NCBI RefSeq assembly: GCF_025244745.1
Contig: NZ_CP104213.1
Location: forward strand, 1,638,001-1,702,000
Reading direction: 5' to 3'
Origin: Deinococcus rubellus
GTDB taxonomy: Bacteria > Deinococcota > Deinococci > Deinococcales > Deinococcaceae
Length of the DNA stretch: 64,000 nt
A program made the position numbers and the translations under genes. The notes under the pieces are model-generated. The model saw only the letters and a program-made list of their open reading frames with translations, searched no databases and was not told where the DNA came from. Of this stretch, positions 9,123 through 23,516 are shown piece after piece (position 1 is the first letter of the stretch; each line of letters begins with the position of its first letter).

Positions 9123-10235
9123 CTACTGCCCGTCTTCCAGCCTCAACACATCTCCGAACGGAAAGCCGCTGTCCTCCAGTCCGCCCGGCGGCACCACCCA
9201 CAATGTCGGGGCGCGGGGAGCCTGGAGCGGAAAGTCGCCGTAGCCGTCGGTGAGGTAAATAATGACGTCCGGCTCGGCGGTCTCGGCTTCCCGAAAGACA
9301 GGCCGGAAATCGGTGCCTCCGCCGCCCTGAGGCGCGGGAATCTCGTCGCCGGGGCGCAACTCGTAGGGGCCATAGGCCTCGGTGTCGGCGTAGTAGAGGG
9401 TGGCCTGCACGTGCGGGTATGCGCCCAGCACGCCCTGCACCTCACCGATCAGCGCCCGCACCGCGTCGTCGTCCACGCTGCCGGAAGTGTCCACCGCGAT
9501 CAGGGCGCGCAGGCTTTCGTCGTCCAATGCTTCCAGGTACAACCCGCGCCCGACAAAACGCCGATCAAAGCCGCCGAAATCCACCGGGGTGCGTGCCAGG
9601 AAGCGCCACAGTTGCGAACGCCAGTCGAGCCGGGCCGGTTCCAGCCGCCGGAGTTCACGGTGCATACCCAGCGGGTCGTCGCCCTTGCCGGTCATGGCTT
9701 CCACGCTGCGGGCCTGGGCCAGTGCCTGATCCCACTGCCGCTTGACGTCGCTGGATTTTTCTCCCTTGGGCGGCGCGTCGCTCGGCGGCCCGTCCATCAG
9801 ATCGCTGTCGCCGTCGTCCTCGTCACTCTCGCCCAGCGAAACGTAGACCTCCTCCACGCTGAGCTGCTCCAGATGCTCGTCGCGGGCGGCGTCGGGCGGC
9901 ACCGGCAGGCCCGCCTGCGCCACCATGCCGTTGACAATCAGGTTGGCAGCGCGGTTCCATTTCTGCTTCTCGCGGGGGCCACGCCGGGGCACATGCGAGA
10001 GGGCCGCGTGCAGCACCTCATGCAGAAGCAGACCGTCAAAGCTGTCGGCGGATAAGGTGGCCGCGTTCTCGGGATTGACATAGACCCGCTCGCCGTCGGT
10101 TCCGGCCAGCAGCACTTCCCGGCTCGGCACGATGTCGGCGTGCAGCAGCAGCGTGGCGAAGAAAGCGCTCTTGCCGCGCAGCCTGAGCCGTGAGCCGGAG
10201 ACGAGGCGCTCGAAGGTGGGGTCGGGCCGGGTCAT
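9123..10235 (-). CDS. DUF2201 metallopeptidase-like and VWA-like protein
   Basis: A 370-residue protein of the DUF2201 'putative metallopeptidase' plus VWA-like family. The N-terminal half has HEVLHAALSH, an HExxH zinc-peptidase-type signature (about residue 71). An acidic linker (LGESDEDDGDSD) follows, and the C-terminal half is VWA-like with a MIDAS-type DTSGSV and later TDGYGDFP. The ATG starts one base after the stop of the MoxR ATPase gene, so the two are one operon. MoxR ATPases act with VWA proteins as chaperone-like machines that activate or assemble metal enzymes or complexes. The client is unknown and peptidase activity is unproven. Confidence 0.86.
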   Translation of the reverse strand: MTRPDPTFERLVSGSRLRLRGKSAFFATLLLHADIVPSREVLLAGTDGERVYVNPENAATLSADSFDGLLLHEVLHAALSHVPRRGPREKQKWNRAANLIVNGMVAQAGLPVPPDAARDEHLEQLSVEEVYVSLGESDEDDGDSDLMDGPPSDAPPKGEKSSDVKRQWDQALAQARSVEAMTGKGDDPLGMHRELRRLEPARLDWRSQLWRFLARTPVDFGGFDRRFVGRGLYLEALDDESLRALIAVDTSGSVDDDAVRALIGEVQGVLGAYPHVQATLYYADTEAYGPYELRPGDEIPAPQGGGGTDFRPVFREAETAEPDVIIYLTDGYGDFPLQAPRAPTLWVVPPGGLEDSGFPFGDVLRLEDGQ

Positions 10236-10236
10236 C

Positions 10237-11244
10237 TCAGGCTTCCGCCAGTTCTGCCGCGCTGCCGACCAGTGCGGCCAGTTCGGGGTCGCGCTGCATC
10301 AGTTCGACGAGGTCGGCCAGGTGGCCCTGGGCCTGGAACTTACTCACGAGCGTCGCCACATAGAGCTGCAACCACTCCGGCCCCGCTCCGTTCGCCAGCC
10401 AGCGAAAGGCGTTGTAGGCCTGCGCCGCGTCCTTGGCCCGCGCCGCCAGGCCCACCACCGCCGCGTAGCGCACGCTCGGCTCGGGGGGCAGCCGCAGGCC
10501 CAGCCCGCCGCCGTCCAGCACGTCGCCCAGATCGGGAAGCTGCTCGTAGAGGCGCACGAAAGCCACGAACTCCGCGCCTGCCGCCTCACCGATGGCCGGG
10601 GCCACGTCCAGCCCGCTGCGCCACAGGGCCGAAGCCATTTCCCAGGCACGCGGACTCGGCCAGGCCGGTTGGGTGGGGTCGAGGCGGTGCAGCAGTTCGG
10701 GCCGGAAGGTCAGGAAGGCGATGATCTGCTCGTGCAAATTGCGGCCCAGCGCGTAGCCGCGCCACGAATCAAAGTCGCTGCGAACCGTCAGGTGCAGGAA
10801 TCGGTTAGCCAGTGGCGCGGGCATGTCGAACACGCTGGCGCGGTCTTCCTTGCGGTTGCCCGCCGCCCAGACAAACCAGTGCGGCGGCAGCTCGTAGCTG
10901 CCCACCTTACGGTCCAAAATGAGCTGCTGGGCCATGCCCTGCATGGTGGGCGGGGCCATGTTGACCTCATCCAGAAACAAAATCCCCCGGCCCCCGGTCG
11001 GCAAGAACTCCGGCGGATACCAGCGTGAGATGCCGTGCTCCGCGACGGGCAGGCCGCGCAGATCGGTGGGCGCAAGTTGCGACAACCTCACGTCCACAAA
11101 CTCAAGCTCGTGGGCGGCGGCGATCTGCGCCACGATGCTGGATTTGCCTACGCCGGGCGGTCCCCAGATCATGGTCGAGAGGGGCAGGTTCTGCTCGACG
11201 AGGGCGGAGAGGTAGCGTTGCAGTTCGACAGGGGTCAGGGTCAA
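10237..11244 (-). CDS. MoxR-type AAA+ ATPase
   Basis: A 335-residue AAA+ ATPase with Walker A GPPGVGKSS (about residue 28), Walker B ILFLDEVNMA and a sensor-1 WAAGNRKED. The C-terminal lid is helical. MoxR ATPases couple ATP hydrolysis to remodelling of VWA partner proteins, and the partner gene follows directly. The start is TTG 11244, with GGAGG about nine bases upstream and no better start near. TAGGCT at 11299-11304 on the minus strand is a candidate -10 box. As in typical MoxR/VWA modules, the ATPase comes first. Confidence 0.9.
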   Translation of the reverse strand: MTLTPVELQRYLSALVEQNLPLSTMIWGPPGVGKSSIVAQIAAAHELEFVDVRLSQLAPTDLRGLPVAEHGISRWYPPEFLPTGGRGILFLDEVNMAPPTMQGMAQQLILDRKVGSYELPPHWFVWAAGNRKEDRASVFDMPAPLANRFLHLTVRSDFDSWRGYALGRNLHEQIIAFLTFRPELLHRLDPTQPAWPSPRAWEMASALWRSGLDVAPAIGEAAGAEFVAFVRLYEQLPDLGDVLDGGGLGLRLPPEPSVRYAAVVGLAARAKDAAQAYNAFRWLANGAGPEWLQLYVATLVSKFQAQGHLADLVELMQRDPELAALVGSAAELAEA

Positions 11245-11489
11245 GTGGGGTGTCCTCCGGGGTGCGGCCTCACCGCTCAGGGCCGCCAGATGCCACTGAG
11301 CCTAGCGTCTGGACGTTCCTGCAAAGGGGAGGCGGGGTGCTTTGAAGCCGTGTCCCCTGGCCTCCTCAGGCCGCTATGCTGTTCCAGACGTCCAACCTGT
11401 TCCCGTGCCTGTGGGTATACTGCCTTTCACAATCGTTAGACCCAGTTCAATTTTCGTACCTCAACCTGTCTCGCCCCCGGAGGTTTCCC

Positions 11490-14663
<3,174 letters not shown>

Positions 14664-14718
14664 GTGCTGGTTCAAGTCAACCCGCCGAAATCCACATTAC
14701 CAGTACGGGTTTTGGGAG

Positions 14719-14724
14719 TAGACT
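14719..14724 (+). promoter_or_regulatory. -10 box TAGACT, leaderless rrf2 gene
   Basis: TAGACT is 6 nt before ATG 14731. Confidence 0.6.
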
Positions 14725-14730
14725 GGCTCC

Positions 14731-15186
14731 ATGTGGGTTTCAACCAAGGCTCAGTACGGTTTGCGCGCCCTGATCGACATCGGCCAGCGTCCCGGTGCGG
14801 CGGTGCCGCTCAAGGACGTTTCGGAGCGTCAGGGCATCAGCCAGCATTATCTGGAGCAGATCGCTTCCAACCTGCGCCGCGCCGGATTTATTCGCAGCAT
14901 TCGGGGCGCACACGGGGGCTACATCCTCTCGCGCCCGCCGCAGCAGATCAACGCCTGGGACGTGGTGGTGGCGATGGAGGGCAGCATCGCGCCCGTCGCC
15001 TGCATCGAAGACGACCATAGTTGTGACCGCACTGGCACCTGCTCCACCGAAGGGCTGTGGCGGCGGGTGGACACTGCCATTCGCGGCGTGCTGGGCAGTG
15101 CCAGCCTGGCCGATTTGATGGAAGAGGAAGCCCAGGCCCGGCACGGCCAGCTCGTGCAGTTCGGGCCGATGCCCAGTCATCTGTAG
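14731..15186 (+). CDS. Rrf2 family transcriptional regulator, IscR-like cysteines
   Basis: A 151-residue Rrf2 winged-helix regulator. The N-terminal HTH covers about residues 2-60 (YGLRALIDIGQR, then ISQHYLEQIASNLRRAGFIRS). Three cysteines in CIEDDHSCDRTGTC (about 90-103) have the spacing of the [2Fe-2S] ligands of IscR. It therefore probably senses Fe-S status, nitric oxide or oxidative stress. No isc/suf genes are in the window, but the gene directly follows the large Fe-S oxidoreductase gene by 67 bp, which makes that gene a plausible target. The start is supported by the -10 box 6 nt upstream; a hairpin terminator follows. Confidence 0.9.
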   Translation: MWVSTKAQYGLRALIDIGQRPGAAVPLKDVSERQGISQHYLEQIASNLRRAGFIRSIRGAHGGYILSRPPQQINAWDVVVAMEGSIAPVACIEDDHSCDRTGTCSTEGLWRRVDTAIRGVLGSASLADLMEEEAQARHGQLVQFGPMPSHL

Positions 15187-15204
15187 CGTAAACCTTAAAT
15201 CAAA

Positions 15205-15234
15205 GGTCACGCTCTGGGCAGTGTGACCCTTTTT
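15205..15234 (+). terminator. Intrinsic terminator after rrf2 gene
   Basis: A 9-bp stem (15205-15213 with 15220-15228, one G-U pair), a 6-nt loop and CTTTTT. Confidence 0.8.
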
Positions 15235-15271
15235 GTGCCCATCCTGACGCCCGCCGCGTCGCGCCGTCGTC

Positions 15272-15277
15272 TATCCT
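15272..15277 (+). promoter_or_regulatory. -10 box TATCCT, leaderless pyrD
   Basis: TATCCT is 7 nt before ATG 15285. Confidence 0.55.
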
Positions 15278-15284
15278 GCTTGCC

Positions 15285-16361
15285 ATGTACGCCCGCCTCA
15301 AACCCGCACTTTTTCGCCTCGACGCCGAGCAGGCCCACCACCTGACCATGAACGCCTGCGCCCTGGCTGGTCGGCTCCCCGGCCTGCCTGCGCTGATCGG
15401 CTCGCTGACCAGGGCGACTGCACCGGCGCTCGGCCAGCAGCTGTGGGGCTTTTCCTTCGCGTCCCCACTTGGTCTGGCGGCGGGCCTGGACAAGAACGCT
15501 GAAGCCATTGGCGTGTTCTCTAACATCGGCTTCGGCTTTCTTGAGGTCGGCACGGTGACGCCGCGCCCGCAACCCGGCAACCCTGCGCCGCGCCTGTTTC
15601 GCCTGCCGTCCGATGAAGCACTGATCAACCGGATGGGCTTCAACAACCGGGGGCTGGCTGCTTTGGAACACCGGCTGGCTGGCCCGCACGCTGTTCCCGT
15701 CTGGGCCAACATTGGCAAAAACAAGGACACCTCCAACGCGCAGGCGGCAGACGATTATCTGGCCGGAGTACGGGCGCTGGCAGGCGTGGCCGACGGGTTT
15801 GTCATCAACGTTAGCAGTCCCAATACGCCGGGGTTGCGGGCGCTGCAAAGTGCGGCCGAGCTGCACGAGCTGGTTCGCGTCGTGCTGTCCGAGGCCGAGA
15901 AGCAGCGCGTCCGAACCCTGCGGGCCTTGCCGGTGCTGGTCAAGCTGGCCCCCGACCTGAGCGACACCGACTTTGAGGCCAGCGTGGACGCCGCCGTGCG
16001 GGCCGGGGCCTCGGGCCTGATCCTCTCCAACACAACCCTGAGCCGCGACGGCCTGAGCCATCCCTACCGGGCCGAGTCGGGCGGCCTCAGCGGGCGGCCC
16101 CTGACCGGGCGCAGCACCGAACTGGTGCGCCGGGCCTTCCGGCAGACGGCGGGCGCACTGACGATTGTCGGTGTGGGCGGCGTGTTCTCGGCCCAGGACG
16201 CCTACGCCAAGATTCGCGCAGGGGCCAGCCTGGTCGAGGTCTACACCGCCCTGATCTACCAGGGGCCGGACCTGCCGCGGCGCATCAACGCCGGACTGCT
16301 GGAGCTGCTGCGCCGCGACGGGTTCACGCATGTCAGCGAGGCGATTGGAGTCAGTGCCTAG
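15285..16361 (+). CDS. pyrD: Dihydroorotate dehydrogenase (quinone), class 2
   Basis: Oxidises dihydroorotate to orotate in pyrimidine synthesis, passing electrons to the membrane quinone pool. The N-terminal helical extension (about residues 1-45, [20 protein letters not shown]) is the class 2 membrane-association region. FMN and active-site motifs include [29 protein letters not shown] and NIGKNKDT, and [12 protein letters not shown] provides the catalytic Ser of class 2. The 358 residues match the family. The message is probably leaderless. The stop codon overlaps that of the convergent HNH gene. Confidence 0.96.
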   Translation: MYARLKPALFRLDAEQAHHLTMNACALAGRLPGLPALIGSLTRATAPALGQQLWGFSFASPLGLAAGLDKNAEAIGVFSNIGFGFLEVGTVTPRPQPGNPAPRLFRLPSDEALINRMGFNNRGLAALEHRLAGPHAVPVWANIGKNKDTSNAQAADDYLAGVRALAGVADGFVINVSSPNTPGLRALQSAAELHELVRVVLSEAEKQRVRTLRALPVLVKLAPDLSDTDFEASVDAAVRAGASGLILSNTTLSRDGLSHPYRAESGGLSGRPLTGRSTELVRRAFRQTAGALTIVGVGGVFSAQDAYAKIRAGASLVEVYTALIYQGPDLPRRINAGLLELLRRDGFTHVSEAIGVSA

Positions 16362-16684
16362 CGCACCTTGACGCCCTTCGTCGCGGGCTGCTTTCTCAGC
16401 CAGGCCACGAACTTCTGTACACTTTCCTGTTCCAACAAAGCGTCCAGTGAGTTCAGCTCTCCGGCCAGTTCGGCGTTGCTGAAGGTCTTGTGCAAAAACT
16501 TGTGACAGGCTCCGCACAGCATCACGGTCGGCAACTCATAAACCTTGACGCCGCGCCGCCGACCCTGCGATCTGGGAATCAGGTGGTGCTCGGTGAGGTG
16601 CGGCACGGCCCGCTCGCACAACCCGCAGCGCGGCTCACTCGCGGGCGGCGGCGGCCAGTTGGAGAGCGGCAGGCGGCGGGCCAT
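16358..16684 (-). CDS. HNH endonuclease domain protein
   Basis: A small (108 aa) HNH-fold protein. A first zinc pair CGLC is followed by [13 protein letters not shown] (the HNH His) and [14 protein letters not shown] (second zinc pair and final H). This is the usual short stand-alone HNH arrangement found widely in bacteria. Such proteins may be nicking endonucleases, but many are uncharacterised. The C-terminal ~35 residues form a helical, charged tail. A CATCCT hexamer 6 nt before the ATG resembles, with one mismatch, the leaderless -10 signal. No methylase or phage genes are nearby. Confidence 0.82.
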   Translation of the reverse strand: MARRLPLSNWPPPPASEPRCGLCERAVPHLTEHHLIPRSQGRRRGVKVYELPTVMLCGACHKFLHKTFSNAELAGELNSLDALLEQESVQKFVAWLRKQPATKGVKVR

Positions 16685-16758
16685 GTCGGCAGGATGGCGC
16701 AGGCCAGCGGGGGAGACCGTAGCGTTTTGCGCCTTCCAGGCATACGTTTCTGGAAGCC

Positions 16759-16788
16759 AAAAAAGCCGCCCCGATGTGGAGGCGGCTC
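16759..16788 (-). terminator. Intrinsic terminator after crp/fnr gene
   Basis: Read on the minus strand, the arms AGCCGCC/GGCGGCT around a ~9-nt loop are followed by a T-rich tail. It lies 20 bp past the stop at 16808. Confidence 0.85.
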
Positions 16789-16807
16789 TTAACTACTTGC
16801 TTGGAAC

Positions 16808-17407
<600 letters not shown>

Positions 17408-17467
17408 GTTTGTGCCTCCTGAGGCTGAGTGAAGGGTGGGAGCCGGGTCAATCCTGGCCATGACCAC

Positions 17468-17496
17468 AGTGTACACCTACATCACAATTTTGTAAA
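17468..17496 (-). promoter_or_regulatory. Sigma-70-type promoter for crp/fnr gene
   Basis: Minus strand TTTACA (17491-17496), a 17-nt spacer, then TACACT (17468-17473), about 55-60 nt before the ATG. This is one of the best full -35/-10 pairs in the window. Confidence 0.75.
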
Positions 17497-17702
17497 CAGT
17501 TTTGTATCTTTAATCAAAGCTCAGGCTACAAAAGGTGTGGATGAAGGTATCCTCACCCTGGGCTGTGCTGAGCAGTATGGAGCTTGAGAAAAGTGCGGCT
17601 GGGACGGCTGTTTCTATCAGGGGTTTTCTTGGTGTCCAGATGACACCTTTCTCGAAGAATGTGATCGAGATGAGGATGGTGGCGGGTGCACCGTGTCTCC
17701 AA
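17497..17702. other. Intergenic region gyrA/crp, nothing recognised
   Basis: About 200 bp between the crp promoter and the gyrA terminator. Short open frames on both strands show no start signal or recognisable product, and I see no structured element. Confidence 0.5.
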
Positions 17703-17739
17703 GAAAATCGGGCAGGGACCACCTTCTCGGCCCCTGCCC
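17703..17739 (-). terminator. Intrinsic terminator after gyrA
   Basis: An 11-bp stem with one mismatch (17729-17739 with 17710-17720), followed on the minus strand by GATTTTCTT; it lies 20 bp after the gyrA stop. Confidence 0.85.
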
Positions 17740-17758
17740 AACCCGGTTCAGCCTGGGC

Positions 17759-20236
<2,478 letters not shown>

Positions 20237-20331
20237 GGTGACTCCAGGGGTGGCCGCGCTCAGCCGGGGGCCGGGCGGGTGAAATGAGCTGACCTGAAGG
20301 GGTTCAGGCGGTGAGCAGAGTCTATCATATA

Positions 20332-20348
20332 TTATGCTGTGAGCATAA
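20332..20348. promoter_or_regulatory. RDRM palindrome (DdrO operator) upstream of gyrA
   Basis: TTATGCTGTGAGCATAA is a perfect 7-3-7 palindrome with the TTATG...CATAA ends of the Deinococcus radiation/desiccation response motif. It lies 96 bp upstream of gyrA, beside a minus-strand TATGAT that may be the -10 box. gyrA is an established RDRM-regulon gene in this genus. Confidence 0.85.
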
Positions 20349-20465
20349 TAGACCGGCTGCCGGGCAACCTGTTCAGTATAGCGCAAAATGGGTCTTTTGT
20401 GGGTCTGGGCGCGGAGATTCTGGGGCTGTCAGGATGGCCCGCAGAACAGAAAAACGAAACCAGGT

Positions 20466-23411
20466 CTAGCCCGGCAGCACGAAACGCACCTGGGTGCCCC
20501 GCCCCGCCCTGCTCTCCAGGCTGAGTTCGCCGCCCGCCAGCGCCACCCGCTCGCGCAATCCCAGCAGACCCATGTGCCCGGCCTGTGCGCGCTGCGCGGC
20601 CTCGCCGCTGTCCAGGCCGCGCCCGTCGTCACTGACGCTGACCTCCACCTCGCCTGGCTGATACACCACCCGCACGGCGGCGCTGGCGGCCCCGGCGTGC
20701 TTGTCCACGTTGCTGAGGGCTTCCTGCACGGCCCGGAAGAGGGTGAGTTCGGCGGCGGCGCTCAGACGGCGCTCGGCCCCCTGCACTTCCAGGCGGGTGG
20801 GGGTGCGGGACTGTGAGGCCAGCCACTCCAGCGCGGGGAGCAGCCCCAGGTCGTCGAGCACGCTGGGGCGCAGGTTGCGCGCGAAGCGGCGCACGCTCTC
20901 GATGGCCGCGTTGAGGTCCAGCCGGATGTCGGCAGCCTGAAGGCGATTCTCGCCGCTCAGGTTGCGTCCCAGTCTGTCCAGGCGGCGGCCCAGCGCCACC
21001 AGCACCTGAGCGGTGTCGTCATGCAGCTCGCGGCTGATGCGGCGGCGCTCCTCCTCCTGGGCCTGGGTAAACAGCGACAGAAACTGCCGCAACTCGCCCT
21101 GCCGGGCCGACACCGCTTCCAGTTCCTGACCCCGGCGCTGAATTTCCTCGGCCAGCGTCTGCAACTCGCTGAGGTCGCGCGCCACCAGCAGCAGGCCCTG
21201 GACCTGTCCCGGCCCGCCGGTGACAGCGGAGAGGCGTACTTCCAGGTGTAGCTCGCCCGCCACGCCGCTGACCGTCACCTCGCAGCGGCCCCCGCTGTCG
21301 GGTGTGCTCAGACAGGTGTGCCAGGCGTCCAGAAAGGCCGGAGCACTGATCAGGCTCATCAGCCCGTAGCCTTCCAGCGGCCCCAGCAGGCGCAGGCTGG
21401 CGGGGTTGGCGTAGGTCACAGTGCCTGCCGTGTCGGCGGCGATGATCAGGTCGTGGGCGCTGTGGGCCAGCAGGCGGTAGCGGGCTTCCTCGCGGGCCAG
21501 GGCACTCAACAGCCGCTCGCGGCTCAGCGAGAGGGCCACCTGATCGCTGAGAGAACGGGCCAGATGCAGGCTGCGCTCGCCGGGCACCTCTTCCTGCGAC
21601 TGGTCGGCGTAGAACAGCCCCAGCAAACTGCCCTGGTGCCGGATCGGTGCGAGCAGACCGCTGGCCGCGCCGTCCAGCAGGTGCCGCCGGGTCAGCGGGC
21701 GCGGTCCCCGGCCCAGTTGCGCCACCAGCCAGCCGATCTGCGCGGCGTCCGGCGCAGCGGGCAGGTTGTAGGCCGCGACCTGGGTGACGCGCTCAGGTGT
21801 GTCTCTGACCTGGCCTGCCGCAGTCAAGTTGCCCTCGGTCCCACCGAGCGTGACGATCAGGCCGCGCTCGGCTCCCAGTGCCAGGGTCAGTTCGCGGGCC
21901 ACCTCAAAGAGTGCGCCCGGCGCAATCGGCGACTGCAAGCGGGCGGCCACACTCAGCAGCACGGCACTCTCGCGCTCGCGGCGCACCTCGTCCTCGTAGA
22001 GCCGGGCGTTCTCGATGGCCAGCGCGGCCTGGGCGGCGAAGACCTCGGTGAGCGCGAGTTCCTCGGCGTCGAGCGGCAGGACTTCAGTGTAGTAGAGGCT
22101 CAGACCGCCGAAGACGTTGCCGCGTGCCGAGAGCGGCAGGCCCACCACACCCCGGTACGGGTATTTGCCTGCCGCCAGCAGTTGCCGGCTGTAGCGCGAG
22201 CCGCCGCCCTGGGCTTCTACGCCCACATCGCGGCTGCATGTCAGTTGCCCCCGCTCGACGGCCCGTCCGGTGACGCCCGTGCCGACCCTGGCCCGTGAGC
22301 GCAGCACGTACTCGCTCGACAGCCCCACCGCGCTGCGGATACTCAGGGTGCGTCCGTCCGGCTGGAGTTCGTGAACGGCGCAGGCGTCAGCCCCAAACAG
22401 CACGCGGGCGTAGTTGAGGACGCTGGCTAAAATGTCAGCCAGGTTGAGGCTGTGTGAGAGAGACGCGCCCACCTCGCGCAGCGACTCGGCCACGTGGCGC
22501 TTGCGGGTCTCGTCGGTGTAGCGCCGGGCGTTGTCGATGGCCAGGCTGGCCTGCTCGGCCAGCGCCAGCAGCAGGGTGTCGTCCCCCTCGCTGAGTGGGC
22601 GGCGTACCCGCAGATCGGCATACAGGATCCCCAGCGGCCTGCCTCGCGCCTTGAGCGGCGCGATGAGGGCCAGCATCGGCGAGAATTCGGCCAGACCAGC
22701 GCTCAGCGGCGTGCCCTGGTCGCGCTCGTGATCGTAGACGATGACCTCCCCGCGTTCCATCAGCCGGGCGAAACTCTCCGGCCCCACGCCCACGTCGCCG
22801 CTGAACGGTGCGGCAAAACCGTGGGTAAAGACCTCGCTGGCCAGTGCCGTGCCGGTTGGGCGGCCCGCCTCGCCGCTCGGCCCAAACAAGCCCACCAGCG
22901 CCCGCTCGAAGCCCAGCGCGTGGGCCGCGCTCTGGGCCGTGGCGGTGAGCACCTCGGCCAGATCCAGGCTGCCGCCGATGCGCACGTTGAGCTGCGCCAG
23001 CGTCTCGGTGACGCGCCCGCGTCCGCGCCGCGCCTCGCGGGCCAGCGCGCCCTCGAAGGCCAGCGTCAGCAGCGGCAGGGCCACCTCGATCTCGGCAAGT
23101 GCCGCCGCCTCGCCGCCGATAATTTCCAGCACCGCGCCGGTCAGTGAACCGTCCGCCGGTGAACCGCAGCGCAGCGGCAGGGCGCAGATCATGCCGCTGC
23201 GCTGCGGCTGCCCCGTCGTGAGGGCCTGGCGGGCCAGCGAGCCGTCACTCAGGCCCAGCCCGCGCCCGTGAGCGCACAGCACGCTCAGCGCCTCGCCCAG
23301 CCGCGCCTGAGCGCCGTGCGCCCGGCAGCGCTCCGAGGCGATCAGCGTCAGCCGGTGCAGAAACTCGCTGGCGTGCTGGGCTTGGCTGAGGGAAGCGAGT
23401 GCGGCGAGCAT
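20466..23411 (-). CDS. Multi-GAF/PAS sensor histidine kinase, NarL-type partner
   Basis: A soluble sensor kinase of 981 residues with no membrane segment. About four GAF-type domains fill residues ~10-600, a PAS domain (about 620-740; [25 protein letters not shown]) follows, then a coiled coil, a HisKA_3 dimer/phospho-His region ([16 protein letters not shown]) and an HATPase_c with VSDDGRGLD and [17 protein letters not shown]. HisKA_3 kinases usually phosphorylate LuxR/NarL-type regulators; none lies nearby. I chose ATG 23411 because the 25 residues upstream are arginine/cysteine-rich and not GAF-like. Ligands are unknown. Confidence 0.92.
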   Translation of the reverse strand: MLAALASLSQAQHASEFLHRLTLIASERCRAHGAQARLGEALSVLCAHGRGLGLSDGSLARQALTTGQPQRSGMICALPLRCGSPADGSLTGAVLEIIGGEAAALAEIEVALPLLTLAFEGALAREARRGRGRVTETLAQLNVRIGGSLDLAEVLTATAQSAAHALGFERALVGLFGPSGEAGRPTGTALASEVFTHGFAAPFSGDVGVGPESFARLMERGEVIVYDHERDQGTPLSAGLAEFSPMLALIAPLKARGRPLGILYADLRVRRPLSEGDDTLLLALAEQASLAIDNARRYTDETRKRHVAESLREVGASLSHSLNLADILASVLNYARVLFGADACAVHELQPDGRTLSIRSAVGLSSEYVLRSRARVGTGVTGRAVERGQLTCSRDVGVEAQGGGSRYSRQLLAAGKYPYRGVVGLPLSARGNVFGGLSLYYTEVLPLDAEELALTEVFAAQAALAIENARLYEDEVRRERESAVLLSVAARLQSPIAPGALFEVARELTLALGAERGLIVTLGGTEGNLTAAGQVRDTPERVTQVAAYNLPAAPDAAQIGWLVAQLGRGPRPLTRRHLLDGAASGLLAPIRHQGSLLGLFYADQSQEEVPGERSLHLARSLSDQVALSLSRERLLSALAREEARYRLLAHSAHDLIIAADTAGTVTYANPASLRLLGPLEGYGLMSLISAPAFLDAWHTCLSTPDSGGRCEVTVSGVAGELHLEVRLSAVTGGPGQVQGLLLVARDLSELQTLAEEIQRRGQELEAVSARQGELRQFLSLFTQAQEEERRRISRELHDDTAQVLVALGRRLDRLGRNLSGENRLQAADIRLDLNAAIESVRRFARNLRPSVLDDLGLLPALEWLASQSRTPTRLEVQGAERRLSAAAELTLFRAVQEALSNVDKHAGAASAAVRVVYQPGEVEVSVSDDGRGLDSGEAAQRAQAGHMGLLGLRERVALAGGELSLESRAGRGTQVRFVLPG

Positions 23412-23467
23412 GGCGGTGCCTGGCAGCCTAGAGCATTTTCTCGGAGCGCAGGCCGTATCAAATCTCA

Positions 23468-23500
23468 AAGCCGCCGCCCAAGACAAGTGGGCGGCGGCTT
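23468..23500 (-). terminator. Perfect 12-bp stem-loop after the PPIase gene
   Basis: A perfect 12-bp inverted repeat (23468-23479 / 23489-23500) with a 9-nt loop, 17 bp after the stop at 23517. The T tail is weak. Confidence 0.65.
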
Positions 23501-23516
23501 GAAAGTGAAACTCAGT

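Noticed and set aside
20237..20386. 50-residue N-terminal extension of GyrA
   Set aside because: It would cover the leader and reach the promoter/RDRM zone, and is not part of the GyrA fold.
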